Assembly: GCA_026709625.1 (NCBI GenBank)
Contig: JAPOSR010000064.1
Location: 49,005-113,004, forward strand
DNA: 64,000 nt
Direction of reading: 5' to 3'
Source: Chloroflexota bacterium
GTDB taxonomy: Bacteria > Chloroflexota > Anaerolineae > Aggregatilineales > Phototrophicaceae
Position numbers and translations under genes: made by a program. A model generated the notes under the pieces. The model was not told where the DNA came from. It was given only the letters and a program-made list of their open reading frames with translations, and searched no databases. Shown one piece after another: positions 1-9,543 of the stretch; the stretch's first letter is position 1; every line of letters begins with the position of its first letter.

Positions 1-748
1 CGCTACCCGCCACCAGCATCGGGTAGGGCTTCCAATCGCGGTTGGCGAGCACGCTGGCAAACAGGAATTCATTCCATGAAAAAGCAAAGCAGATCAATGT
101 CGAGGCGACCAGGGCCGGGCGCGCCAATGGCAAGGCGATGCGCAAAAAAGTCGTGAATTCGCCCGCGCCATCCACCAGCGCCGCTTCACGCATTTCTGGC
201 GGCAGATCAGCAAAGTAGTCGCGCATGATCAGCACGGCGAACGGCAACGTAAAGGTGGCGTTGACGATGACCATGCCCGCCAGCGTATCCAGCAGTTTTA
301 GGTCGCGGAACATCAAGACAAACGGAATCAAGGTCGCGACCGGCGGCAAGAAGCGCTGCGACAAAAACCACGAGACCAGGTTGCGGTTGCCGATGCCATA
401 TTTGAAGCGCGCCAACCCATAGCCGGCCAGGGTGCCCAGCGTAGTCGCCACCAGCGTCGCGCCCAGCGAAATCAAGCTGCTGTTGCGCAAGGCTTTCATT
501 GTTTCTGCGCCGCCACTGCCGAATTCTTGCTGCCAGTTCAGCAAATTGGGTTCGAATTGCAGAAAGGGGATGATGTCGCCGCTCTTCCATTCCGATTTCA
601 GCGAGGTCAAAATCGCGTATCCAAACGGCGAAAACGCGATGAAAGTGCAGACGAGCGCCAGCGTGATGATGACATAATCGCCATAGCTTCGGCGCTGCGG
701 AATGTTTTTGACGACTGGGGCTTGAAGCGCTGCGCTGTTGTCTTGCAT
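1..748 (-). CDS. Carbohydrate ABC transporter permease, MalG-like (3' end beyond window)
   Basis: Minus-strand frame opens at ATG 748 (MQDNSAALQAPVVKNIPQRRSYGDYVII...) and stays open to position 1; contains the EAALVDGAGEFTTFLRIALPLARPAL EAA-loop typical of ABC sugar permeases. Confidence 0.88.
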   Translation of the reverse strand, partial: MQDNSAALQAPVVKNIPQRRSYGDYVIITLALVCTFIAFSPFGYAILTSLKSEWKSGDIIPFLQFEPNLLNWQQEFGSGGAETMKALRNSSLISLGATLVATTLGTLAGYGLARFKYGIGNRNLVSWFLSQRFLPPVATLIPFVLMFRDLKLLDTLAGMVIVNATFTLPFAVLIMRDYFADLPPEMREAALVDGAGEFTTFLRIALPLARPALVASTLICFAFSWNEFLFASVLANRDWKPYPMLVAGS

Positions 749-767
749 GCTCGCCTCCGTGGTGTTT

Positions 768-1646
768 TTATTCGAAGCGCTCACGCACGCGATAGAAGTA
801 AATAGATGAGATCACAATCGCCACGATCACCAGCAGATAAGCCAGCGCCGCCGCCTCGCCCAGTTGAAAGCTGCCGACCAAACCCGTCTCGTAGGCATAA
901 TACACATAGGTCTGGGTGACTGAGCCCGGCCCGCCGCGCGTCAAACTGTAGGGGATATCGATGATCTTCAGCGACTCCACCATGCGCAGCAGCATCACCG
1001 TGCCCAAAGCCGGCGCGATCATAGGAAAAGTGATGGACCGAAACAACTGCCAGTTGGACTTGGTATCGAGCCGCGCCGATTCATACAGATCATCCGGGAT
1101 CGCTTGCATGGAGGCGAGGATGATGATGAAGACAAAGGGCGTCCACTGCCAGACATCCGTAAACATGACAGCCAAACGCGCCGGCATGGGTTCGATAAAC
1201 CAGTTGACGCGCCCCAAACCCAGCCCTTCCAGCACATTGTTGATTGGCCCCGATTGCTCGTTGAAAATCACCACGCCCAGCCAGCCGACAGCGATCGGCG
1301 CGGCGAACAGCGGCATGGTGACGATGGCTCGCATTTGTCGTAAAAAGGGCAGGCTGTGGTTAAACACCCAGGCGACAAAGGTGCCAAAAAACAATGTCGA
1401 GGCTGTGCTGCCCAAAAATAAAAAAGCGCTGAAGCTGGCGGTGCTGACAGCTTTCTTGTCGACTTTCTCATCGCCGATGCCCAGGATCTCCGCATAATTC
1501 TCGAAGCCGATGTATTTGGGATTGCGCCCCAGCCGATAATTCGTCAGGCTCAATCCGAAAGAATAGAGCAGTGGAAAGAGCGTGAAAGCCAGAATCCAAA
1601 TCACGCCTGGCATCAAAAAAAGGTACTTGGCTCGGTTGTTGGTCAT
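768..1646 (-). CDS. Carbohydrate ABC transporter permease, MalF-like
   Basis: ORF with multiple TM segments and EAA-type loop (DDLYESARLDTKSNWQLFRSITFPMIAPALG); start taken at MTNNRAKYLF. Confidence 0.9.
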   Translation of the reverse strand: MTNNRAKYLFLMPGVIWILAFTLFPLLYSFGLSLTNYRLGRNPKYIGFENYAEILGIGDEKVDKKAVSTASFSAFLFLGSTASTLFFGTFVAWVFNHSLPFLRQMRAIVTMPLFAAPIAVGWLGVVIFNEQSGPINNVLEGLGLGRVNWFIEPMPARLAVMFTDVWQWTPFVFIIILASMQAIPDDLYESARLDTKSNWQLFRSITFPMIAPALGTVMLLRMVESLKIIDIPYSLTRGGPGSVTQTYVYYAYETGLVGSFQLGEAAALAYLLVIVAIVISSIYFYRVRERFE

Positions 1647-1756
1647 GGATATTCCCCCGGCCCCTTCCCCCAAAATGAGGGAAGGAGAGGTTTTTCGACT
1701 TTCGTGAACTTACGAAGCCCCTCCCTCTTTATGGGGGGAGGGGTATGGGGTAGGGG

Positions 1757-3430
1757 TCACATCCCGCCCATGTAGCCGATGGCCTGCTGATAGATCTCCA
1801 ACTGGCTGTCGGTATCGAGGTCGTCGGTGATTTCTTCCCAGTCTTCAGCGGTGTTATCCAAGGCTTCCTGTGCCGATGATTGCCCGGTCATCGCCTCGGA
1901 CAAGCGGATGTCCAGCGTCTCCTGGATGTATTCCAACGTGCCCGGGATGCGCAGGTAGGTCACCGAAGTCGGTTTGTCATAAACATTGGAGCCATAGGCG
2001 TTGATGTAGCGTTCCATGTCCGCCGCATCGAAGCCAACCGCCGTATAATCTTCCGAAGCCGCCGTGCCGCGCGGGGCATAGAGCTGGTAGGTGCAGCAGG
2101 GGTCGACACCCTGCCAGCCGGTGGTGGCGTTGTAGAAGTTGACAGACGGGTTGGCGATCATCGCCATGTAGAAGTAGGTCAGCTCTGGGTTTTCGCTGAA
2201 TGACGACATGGTGGGGTGCCAGCTGCCGCCAGTGGTATTGCCGACGCAGTTGGGATTTTCGGCATCCACGACCACTTCACCAATCTCGCGGTCATACCAT
2301 TCGCTGGAACAGGGAATGACATCCGCGCCCAGGCTGCCACGGATGGTCGACCGGTCGGTATTCTGCGAAAGCGAGCCGACATCGCCCCAGCTGAAAGTGG
2401 CGATGGCGTTGCCGCCGAGGAAGTTGTCCCAAGCCTCGCCCAGCTGCCAGCCAAACTGCGCTTCTTGCCCGGTCGCGGCCAGTTCTTGCAAGAATTCCAG
2501 CGCCATGACATGGCCCGGCTCGTTGATCAGTGGCGTCATGTCATCGGGGTCGAACCAGAAGACATTGTCATACTTGCTGACAGCGCGTGGGTCATCGCCT
2601 TCGGCCGGCGTTACAGCGAACGAAGCCGCCAACGTGGCGAAGTGGAAGTGACCCTGCCCGCCGGGCGCGAGATGAAGGCTGATGCCGTCATCAGGATCGC
2701 CATCGCCATTCCAGTCCTTGCCGTTGAAGAAGCTGGTGATGGCCAGCAGATCTTGCCAGGTCGCGATGGGATAGGGCATAGGCGAGCCGACTTCGGCTTC
2801 ATATGCCGCTTGCCATTCGGGGTCGCTCAGGATGTCATGGCGATAATAGAGCAGCTGCGCATCGCCGTCCATCTGGCTGCCGTATGTTTCGCCGCCCCAT
2901 TGCAGCAGGGCGCGGAAAGCTGGCGCTGTGTCTTCGGGCGACCACTGGGCGAAGCGCTCATCGCCGATCCATTGGTCAATCGGTTGGATCCAGCCATTGC
3001 TGATCCAGTCGCCATATTGCCAGGCTGCGCCGATGAAGACATCGTAGGTGTATTGCCCGGTCAAGAAGTCAGCGGGAATGGTCGTGCCCAACTGGTTGTA
3101 GGGGATCTCAACGATCTCCAAGGTTGCGCCAGTCGCTGCCTCGAAGGCGTTGCGATAGAAATAAATGGTGCCGCTGATGCCGCCGCGCGAGCCCTGACCC
3201 AGCACGCCAAAGGTGATCGTCTTGCCTTCGCCCAGCGCGCGACCATCGGGGATATTCGCCGCCAGCAGCGCTTCAAAAGCCAGCGTCTGCTCCAGCTCGG
3301 TCTCGGCGACTTCAGGGATAGGGAAGATCTCGTCAGCCGTCTTGCCAAAGAATGTGTCTTGCGCCGCGACGCCCAAAACGCCAGTGAGAAGGACAAAGAT
3401 GGATATGAGAATGCCGAATTTCACTTTCAT
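1757..3430 (-). CDS. ABC transporter extracellular sugar-binding protein (family 1-like)
   Basis: Signal peptide MKVKFGILISIFVLLTGVLGVAAQ; solute-binding protein sequence upstream of two permease genes. Confidence 0.88.
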   Translation of the reverse strand: MKVKFGILISIFVLLTGVLGVAAQDTFFGKTADEIFPIPEVAETELEQTLAFEALLAANIPDGRALGEGKTITFGVLGQGSRGGISGTIYFYRNAFEAATGATLEIVEIPYNQLGTTIPADFLTGQYTYDVFIGAAWQYGDWISNGWIQPIDQWIGDERFAQWSPEDTAPAFRALLQWGGETYGSQMDGDAQLLYYRHDILSDPEWQAAYEAEVGSPMPYPIATWQDLLAITSFFNGKDWNGDGDPDDGISLHLAPGGQGHFHFATLAASFAVTPAEGDDPRAVSKYDNVFWFDPDDMTPLINEPGHVMALEFLQELAATGQEAQFGWQLGEAWDNFLGGNAIATFSWGDVGSLSQNTDRSTIRGSLGADVIPCSSEWYDREIGEVVVDAENPNCVGNTTGGSWHPTMSSFSENPELTYFYMAMIANPSVNFYNATTGWQGVDPCCTYQLYAPRGTAASEDYTAVGFDAADMERYINAYGSNVYDKPTSVTYLRIPGTLEYIQETLDIRLSEAMTGQSSAQEALDNTAEDWEEITDDLDTDSQLEIYQQAIGYMGGM

Positions 3431-3531
3431 CGAAGACTCCTGTCATATTGGAAGCAGGTTGCGCCTCAATTCTTGAAACAGGCGCGAGCCAACTATAACA
3501 AGTCTGGCAGACAATGCAAAAAATGACATGC

Positions 3532-3684
3532 GGGGGAGTGATGAATGCGTGGATATGGCAACCAAGCCCCCCATCCCCCGGCCCCTTGCCCCCAGAACGA
3601 GGGAAGGGGAGTTTTTCCGGCGCTTCCGCAGCATGGCAGCCCCTCTCTCATTTTGGGGGAGGGGTTTGGGGCGGGGGAGGTGGC
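3532..3684 (-). repeat. Intergenic G4/hairpin repeat, copy 1 (one end truncated)
   Basis: GGGGGAGTGATGAATGCGTGGATATGGCAACCAAGCCCCCCATCCCCCGGCCCCTTGCCCCCAGAACGAGGGAAGGGGAG... shared with copies at 39866, 58844 and others. Confidence 0.8.
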
Positions 3685-3762
3685 AACTTGTTGGATGCCC
3701 AGTTATTCAGCTGGTCGCCCGCGCTTCCAGATATGGTTTTCGGACGATTTGATACACTGCCC

Positions 3763-4173
3763 CTATAGTTTGTCGCCGGTTGATTTTGGCTGCGCGAGTT
3801 GGCGGCAATCCACCCGTAGCTTGCCTTTGATTCGGTTGCATGCGCCACAGAGCAACTGCAAGTTTTCCAGAGTCGAGCGTCCACCGCGCGCGATTGGCAG
3901 CACATGATCCAGCGTCAGCGATTTGGCTGAGCCGCAGTTTGCGCAGCGTTCGCCATATTTTTCGACGAGCGTCGTCTGCCAAGCCGCATAGTTGGCGCGC
4001 AAAATGGCTCGTTCGCGCCGCTTCACCTGTGGCGGCACCGCCCAACGCGTCCGTTCCCTTAGGTGTTGAGGCGAATATTCGCGTCCGCCACGCGTCAGGA
4101 ATCGGCGCAGCTGGCTTTCTGGCGCGGCACAGCGGCAACGATGCGCCAGCCGACCGCAATAGACGCAGTTCAC
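3763..4173 (-). CDS. HNH endonuclease (McrA/5-methylcytosine-type HNH)
   Basis: CxxC...CxxC plus HNH core YGERCANCGSAKSLTLDHVLPIARGGRSTLENLQLLCGACNRIKG; GTG start at 4173 overlaps the nagA stop (GTGA). Confidence 0.82.
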   Translation of the reverse strand: MNCVYCGRLAHRCRCAAPESQLRRFLTRGGREYSPQHLRERTRWAVPPQVKRRERAILRANYAAWQTTLVEKYGERCANCGSAKSLTLDHVLPIARGGRSTLENLQLLCGACNRIKGKLRVDCRQLAQPKSTGDKL

Positions 4174-5324
4174 AGCGTTTGATGCACGACTTCGCCACCC
4201 AGCACAGTCGTCTGGACACCCGCGGCCTCGTCCCACAGCACGATATCCGCATCTGCGCCGACTCGCAGCGAGCCTTTGCGCGGGTAGAGGCCGACGCTGC
4301 GCGCCGGGACGCGCGTCAACATAGGCAGCGCCTGCTCGAGTGTCAGGCTGCAGAAGCGCATCAGGTTGCGTAGCGCCCCGGGCATGGTCAGTGTGCTGCC
4401 CGCCAAGCCGCCATGCGCCGCCCGCGCCACGCCACCCAGCGTCGTCACCGTGACATCGCCCAGCCCATAGATGCCATCCGCCAGCCCAGTCGCGCGCATG
4501 GCATCGGTGATCGCCAAGACCCGTTCGCGCCCCGCCAGCCGCAGCAGCAAGCGCAGCACCGCCGGATGCACATGCACGCCATCGGCGATGATCTGAAAAG
4601 TAACTTGTGGATTTTCGATGGCCGCGGTCAAGATGCCTGGCGCGCGATGATGCAGCCCGGGCATGCCATTGAAGGTATGCGTGATTTGGCTGATGCCGGC
4701 GCGGAAAAAATCGCCGGCGGCGGCATAATCGGCGGCGCTGTGCCCGATTGATACATGGATGCCGCGCGCGACTGCCTCAGCCAGCAGGTCCGCGCCACCA
4801 GCCAGCTCGGGTGCCAAGGTAATCAGCTTGATGACGCCGCTATCCAGCCAGGGGCGATACTCGGCGGGTTCGGGCGAGCGCAAATGTTGGGCGGGCTGGC
4901 TGCCACGGTAGTCCGCGTTCAGGTATGGACCTTCCAGATGCGCGCCGACAAAGGGACTGCGCTGCGCATTGATGTGCTCGCGCAGGGTATCCAGCGCCCG
5001 GCTGATGCGCGCGCGGCTGTCCGCCATGGTTGTGCCCAGGCAGGTGGTAACGCCCTGCCGCAGCAAGAACGCGCCCAGATTGCCCAGCAGCCCGGGCCTG
5101 GCGTCCATCACATCGCAGCCGTCGCTGCCATGCAGGTGCAGGTCGACGAAGCCGGGCAGGGCATAGCAGCCGCGCGCGTCCAGCCGGCGGTCGCCCGGCT
5201 CTGGCGTGATTTCGCCGGCGCGGGCGATGGCGCGAATGCCGCCGCCCTCAATGAGCAGGCAGCGTCCGTCCAAAAAACGGTCTTCTTGCCAGATGCGGCT
5301 GTTAGTGATGAGCAAGCGTGACAT
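4170..5324 (-). CDS. nagA: N-acetylglucosamine-6-phosphate deacetylase
   Basis: GFVDLHLHGSDGCDVMDA, HLEGPYLN, VSIGHSAADYAAA, ITHTFNGMPGLHHRAPG, ADGVHVHP, AITDAM motifs of NagA. Confidence 0.95.
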   Translation of the reverse strand: MSRLLITNSRIWQEDRFLDGRCLLIEGGGIRAIARAGEITPEPGDRRLDARGCYALPGFVDLHLHGSDGCDVMDARPGLLGNLGAFLLRQGVTTCLGTTMADSRARISRALDTLREHINAQRSPFVGAHLEGPYLNADYRGSQPAQHLRSPEPAEYRPWLDSGVIKLITLAPELAGGADLLAEAVARGIHVSIGHSAADYAAAGDFFRAGISQITHTFNGMPGLHHRAPGILTAAIENPQVTFQIIADGVHVHPAVLRLLLRLAGRERVLAITDAMRATGLADGIYGLGDVTVTTLGGVARAAHGGLAGSTLTMPGALRNLMRFCSLTLEQALPMLTRVPARSVGLYPRKGSLRVGADADIVLWDEAAGVQTTVLGGEVVHQTL

Positions 5325-5558
5325 GGCGCTTAGTTTACCACTGCTGCGTGCCGAGTCTCGACCTTGATTGTCTGGACAAACACATCCAGTTGCATGGCAT
5401 TATTTCCGGCTGCGGCGCTGGCCTAAGTCTGCATTGCTCACGGTCTTGCCGCTTCTCTGGGGATTTGCCCAACTCGATTAGACAAATCTCTTGGCGACAA
5501 AAGCGGATAAGATCAGCTTTTCACAAAATACCGGGCAGGACGAGGGCACCGTTTCTGT

Positions 5559-5564
5559 TACAAT
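5559..5564 (+). promoter_or_regulatory. Candidate -10 element (TACAAT) 6 nt upstream of an ATG; possible leaderless transcript
   Basis: TTACAATGATAGTATG; no Shine-Dalgarno-like sequence before ATG 5571. Confidence 0.4.
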
Positions 5565-5570
5565 GATAGT

Positions 5571-6608
5571 ATGAATGTTGGACAGCACACCCTGCGCGAA
5601 ATCCTCAGCCAGCCCGCGGCTTGGTCGGCGGCATTGCGCGCTTTTGAACAGAGCCAAAGCGAGACGCTGGACCTGTGGGCGACCGCCGACTTCGACCAGG
5701 TGATCGTAACCGGCTGCGGATCGACCTATTATCTTTCGCTGGCTGCGGCGCAACTGCTGCGGCAGAGCGGTGTGCATGCCAGCGCGGTGCCAGCCAGTGA
5801 ATTGCTGCTGCGCCGCGAAGCTGTTTGCCTGCCCGGCGCGCGCTATCTGCTGCTGACTATCTCGCGCAGCGGCACGACCACCGAAACACTGCGCGCCCAG
5901 GAGAATTTCGCGAAAGCTGGCGGGCGCGTCATCTGCATTACCTGCGACAGCGCCAGCCCCTTGGCGCAGTCCGCCGACCTGGCGATCGCCGTTGATGCCG
6001 CCCAAGAACGCAGCGTCGCCCAGACACGCTCGTTCAGCAGCATGTTGGTGGCTGCGCAGCTCTTGGCGGGCGCGTTGAGTGGGCAATCCGCCAGCGTCGG
6101 CGCGGGGTTGCCCGGCGCCTGCGTCGCTCTGCTCGATTCCTGCGCCGATTCGATGCGGCTGCTCGGACAAGATGAGCGTCTGTGCCGCTTCTTCTTCTTG
6201 GGGGCGGGCGCGCTTTATGGCATCGCCTGCGAAGCCATGCTGAAGATGAAAGAGATGGCGCTGGCTCACAGCGAGGCATTTCATCCGCTGGAATTTCGGC
6301 ATGGGCCCATGTCGCTGGTGGGCGCGGACAGTCTGGTCATCGGCTTGGTTTCGCCCGCCGCGGCGCAGCACGAATTGCGCGTCTTGCAAGAGATGCGAGT
6401 CATGGGCGCGACTGTGCTGGTCATCAGCCAAAGCCACAGCGAATTCGCGCATCACATCGCGCTGCCAGCCGACCCGCCTGCTGCCTGTGCGCCCGCGCTG
6501 CACCTGCCGCCCCTGCAGCTGCTGGCATATTGGCGCGCGCTGAAAAATGGCTGCGACCCCGACCAGCCGCGCCACCTAAGCGCAGTAATTTCGCTGGACG
6601 ACATCTAA
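5571..6608 (+). CDS. SIS-domain aminosugar isomerase/deaminase (GlmS-C/AgaS-like, NagB-II type)
   Basis: VTGCGSTYYLSLAAAQLL, LLTISRSGTTTETLRA, FFLGAGALYGIACEAMLKMKEMALAHSEAFHPLEFRHGP SIS motifs. Confidence 0.9.
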   Translation: MNVGQHTLREILSQPAAWSAALRAFEQSQSETLDLWATADFDQVIVTGCGSTYYLSLAAAQLLRQSGVHASAVPASELLLRREAVCLPGARYLLLTISRSGTTTETLRAQENFAKAGGRVICITCDSASPLAQSADLAIAVDAAQERSVAQTRSFSSMLVAAQLLAGALSGQSASVGAGLPGACVALLDSCADSMRLLGQDERLCRFFFLGAGALYGIACEAMLKMKEMALAHSEAFHPLEFRHGPMSLVGADSLVIGLVSPAAAQHELRVLQEMRVMGATVLVISQSHSEFAHHIALPADPPAACAPALHLPPLQLLAYWRALKNGCDPDQPRHLSAVISLDDI

Positions 6609-6634
6609 CCGCTTCGCTATAAAGGACAAGGCGC

Positions 6635-8203
6635 ATGGCTGATATCACGCTTTTCCCGCAACCAGCTCGACTCGAACGCATCGGCGCAGATTTTTCGCTT
6701 GCCGCCGACGCGCGCATCATCGCTCACGACCGCGCCTTGGGCGAGATCTTGGCGAGCTATCTGCGCCCAGCCACCGGGTTCGCCCTGCCTGTGCAAGAGA
6801 CCGAGAGCAGCGAACCGGCCGCGGATGCCAATGTCATCATTCTCGAAAAGATGGTGGCGGGCGACTCGCCAGAAGCCTATTCGCTCGTGGCTGGCGGGAC
6901 GGCGCTGCGCTTGCAAGCGGCTGATCGGCGCGGTTTCCTGCATGGCTTTCAGACGATCCGCCAACTCCTGCCGAGGCAGATCCTCGCGGGCGAAGTCGCG
7001 CCGGGCGTCGACTGGCGCATACCCGGGCTGGAACTGGATGATGAGCCGGCTTTTGGCTGGCGGGGCTTGCATCTGGATGTCGGGCGGCACTTCTTCCCGC
7101 TGGATTTCATCAAACAATTCATCGACATGCTGGCTTTCTATAAATTCAACATCTTCCACTGGCACCTCACTGAAGACCAGGGCTGGCGCATCGAGATACA
7201 AAAGTACCCGCTTCTGACTGAAATTGGCGGCTTCCGCAGCGAGACGATCGTCGGCAACAACATGAACGCAAACGAATACGATGGTCAGCCCTATGGCGGT
7301 TTTTATACGCAGGCTGAGATCCGCGAGGCAGTTGACTATGCCGGCGCGCGCGGCATCACCATCGTGCCCGAAATCGAGATGCCCGGGCATGCAGTGGCGG
7401 CGCTGACTGCCTATCCAGCCTTGGGCTGTCGTGGCGAAGGCTACGAAGTGCGCCGCAAATGGGGCATCGCCAAAGACATCTTTTGCGCGGGCAATGACGA
7501 AGTCTTTGTCTTCCTGGAAAATGTGCTGGACGAGGTCTTGGCGCTCTTCCCGTCCGAATACATTCACATCGGCGGCGACGAAGCGCCCAAAGACCGCTGG
7601 AAAGCGTGCCAAGCCTGTCAAGCGCGCATCCAGGCGGAAGGGCTGGCTGATGAGCGCGAACTGCAAAGCTGGTTCATTCGCCGCATCGAAAGCTGGCTCA
7701 ACGCGCGGGGACGCAAGATGCTGGGCTGGGACGAAATCCTAGAAGGCGGCCTCGCGCCCAATGCCACCGTGATGAGCTGGCGCGGCAGTGAAGGCGGCAT
7801 CGCGGCTGCCAACGCCGGGCACGATGTCGTCATGACCCCGAATACCTATTGCTACCTCGACTATTATCAGTCGGTCGATACGCAGAGCGAACCACTGGCT
7901 ATCCCGTCCATTCTGCCCCTGCGGCAGGTATGGGATTATGTGGTGATACCACCGCAGATCGACAAGGAAAAGCGGCACCATATCCTGGGCGGGCAAGGCA
8001 ATATCTGGACGGAATACATGCCCAACAGCGACCATGTCGAATACATGATGTTTCCGCGCGCCATCGCCATCGCCGATGTGCTGTGGCATCATCCGCAAGA
8101 GCGCGATTATGCGGCGCTGGTCGAGCGGCTGCAGCGGCATCTGCCCAGCCTCGATACACTGGGAGTCAACTACCGTCGGCTAGACGAGGCAGACAGCGCA
8201 TGA
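6635..8203 (+). CDS. Beta-N-acetylhexosaminidase, glycoside hydrolase family 20
   Basis: WRGLHLDVGRHFFPLDFIKQFIDMLAFYKFNIFHWHLTEDQGWRIEI; catalytic DE pair in YIHIGGDEAPKDRW. Confidence 0.95.
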   Translation: MADITLFPQPARLERIGADFSLAADARIIAHDRALGEILASYLRPATGFALPVQETESSEPAADANVIILEKMVAGDSPEAYSLVAGGTALRLQAADRRGFLHGFQTIRQLLPRQILAGEVAPGVDWRIPGLELDDEPAFGWRGLHLDVGRHFFPLDFIKQFIDMLAFYKFNIFHWHLTEDQGWRIEIQKYPLLTEIGGFRSETIVGNNMNANEYDGQPYGGFYTQAEIREAVDYAGARGITIVPEIEMPGHAVAALTAYPALGCRGEGYEVRRKWGIAKDIFCAGNDEVFVFLENVLDEVLALFPSEYIHIGGDEAPKDRWKACQACQARIQAEGLADERELQSWFIRRIESWLNARGRKMLGWDEILEGGLAPNATVMSWRGSEGGIAAANAGHDVVMTPNTYCYLDYYQSVDTQSEPLAIPSILPLRQVWDYVVIPPQIDKEKRHHILGGQGNIWTEYMPNSDHVEYMMFPRAIAIADVLWHHPQERDYAALVERLQRHLPSLDTLGVNYRRLDEADSA

Positions 8204-9234
8204 GCCAACTGCAAAAAGAAATTGCTGAACAGCCAGGCGTCATCGGGCGTTTGCTGGATGATGCCTGGGCGGACACCGAGCGGGCCGCCGCGACGATTCG
8301 CGCGTTTAATCCGCCTTTTGTCTGCATCGCCGCCCGTGGCACATCGGATAATGCCGCCCGCTATGCGCAGTATCTTTTTGGACATGCGCTGGGGCTGCCG
8401 GTCATGCTGGCTACGCCATCGTTGCACACGCTCTACAAGCGGCCTGCCGATTTGTCCCGGTCGCTGGTCATCGGCATTTCCCAATCGGGCGCGGCGGAAG
8501 ATGTGCGGCAAGTGCTGGCTGACGCGCGCAAACAAGGCGCGTTGACGCTCGCTATCACCAATATCGCGGATTCGCCTTTGGGCGCGACAGCCGAAACCAC
8601 CCTGCTGCTGCGCGCGGGGCAAGAGCTTTCGGTGGCGGCAAGCAAGACCTATACCTCCCAGCTGACGGTCGTGGCCATGCTGACTGCGGCGCTGGCGGAT
8701 GACCCGGCGATGCGCGGCGACCTGGCGCGGTTGCCCAAGCTGGCGGAGAAGACACTGGAGCTTTCTGAGGCGATCGGCGGCTGGTCAAGCCGCTACCAAA
8801 AAATTGCGCGACTGGTGGCGCTGGGACGCGGCTTCAACTATGCGACCGCCTGCGAGATCGCGCTCAAGATCAAAGAGCTGATTTACATCGCCAGCGAAGG
8901 CTACAGCGAAGCCGACTTCTGGCATGGGCCCATCGCCGCGATCGATGCGCTGCATCCGGTCGTGCTGGTCGCGCCCAGCGGGCCTACGCTGGATTCGCTG
9001 CGCACTATGCAAGCCGACCTGGTAAAGCGTGGCGCTGATCTGCTCGTCATCAGCGATGATGAGCAAACGTTGGCGGACGCGACCACCCCGCTGCCGGTGC
9101 CAGCAGCGCCCGAGTGGCTCAGCCCGATTACCTGCGTAATGCCGGGGCAGATCTTTGGCATGCAGCAGGCGCTCGCGCGGGGCTACGCCGTCGACAAACC
9201 GCGCGGCCTGTCCAAGGTGACAGTAACCGAATAA
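8200..9234 (+). CDS. SIS-domain aminosugar isomerase/deaminase (second copy, GlmS-C-like)
   Basis: ATGA overlap with upstream GH20 gene; FVCIAARGTSDNAARYAQYLF, VIGISQSGAAEDV, GRGFNYATACEIALKIKELIYIASEGYSEADFWHGP. Confidence 0.9.
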   Translation: MSQLQKEIAEQPGVIGRLLDDAWADTERAAATIRAFNPPFVCIAARGTSDNAARYAQYLFGHALGLPVMLATPSLHTLYKRPADLSRSLVIGISQSGAAEDVRQVLADARKQGALTLAITNIADSPLGATAETTLLLRAGQELSVAASKTYTSQLTVVAMLTAALADDPAMRGDLARLPKLAEKTLELSEAIGGWSSRYQKIARLVALGRGFNYATACEIALKIKELIYIASEGYSEADFWHGPIAAIDALHPVVLVAPSGPTLDSLRTMQADLVKRGADLLVISDDEQTLADATTPLPVPAAPEWLSPITCVMPGQIFGMQQALARGYAVDKPRGLSKVTVTE

Positions 9235-9320
9235 ATCAGGCAAGCGTTAAGCCACCGGCGATTGGCGCAGGCGAGAGGCGGCGCCTCGCCGGCAGCTCAA
9301 CGTTGTTGGCGAGCGCCAAT

Positions 9321-9459
9321 GGCTTGCCCACACCCCAAACCCCCCAGCAAAAATGAGGGAGGGCTTACATATTGCGAAAGCGCAGGGAAACTTCCTTTCC
9401 CCCGTCCTGGGGGCAAGGGACCGGGGGAAGGGGGCTTGGTTCCAGGCATTCACCACTCC
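9321..9459 (+). repeat. Intergenic G4/hairpin repeat, copy 2
   Basis: CCACCCCAAACCCCCCAGCAAAAATGAGGGAGGGCTTACATATTGCGAAAGCGCAGGGAAACTTCC...GGGGGCAAGGGACCGGGGGAAGGGGGCTTGG...GCATTCACCACTCC. Confidence 0.7.
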
Positions 9460-9543
9460 TGTCTTCGCGCCTTTGTGTGGCGCTGCGCCCGCTGTGGGTA
9501 CACTATCCTGCCTGCGTATCTACCCAAACCAAGGAGCTAGCCC

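Noticed and set aside
1650-1757. Further G/C-rich hairpin segments (also 37777-37830, 44388-44505, 52752-52802)
   Set aside because: Resemble pieces of the repeat family (CCCCTCCCT...GGGGGAGGGG) but lack the GTGGATA ends; too degenerate to list as confirmed copies.
2216-3526. 436 aa plus-strand ORF opposite the sugar-binding protein gene
   Set aside because: Antisense shadow ORF of a GC-rich, codon-biased gene; no recognisable domain, and the opposite strand encodes a clear solute-binding protein with a signal peptide.
3532-3684. Repeats considered as simple Rho-independent terminators
   Set aside because: They contain stable hairpins, but total length, inverted ends and occurrence upstream of genes as well as downstream argue for a mobile/REP-like family; terminator activity remains possible.
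3527-3768. Short ORFs translated from the G/C-rich repeats (e.g. MRGYGNQAPHPPAPCPQNEGRG...)
   Set aside because: Similar peptides arise at every repeat copy (9.3, 23.2, 40.0, 59.0 kb) and are translations of the non-coding repeat rather than genes.
5478-6575. 365 aa minus-strand ORF opposite the SIS gene
   Set aside because: Antisense shadow; no domain signal, whereas the plus-strand protein has all SIS motifs.
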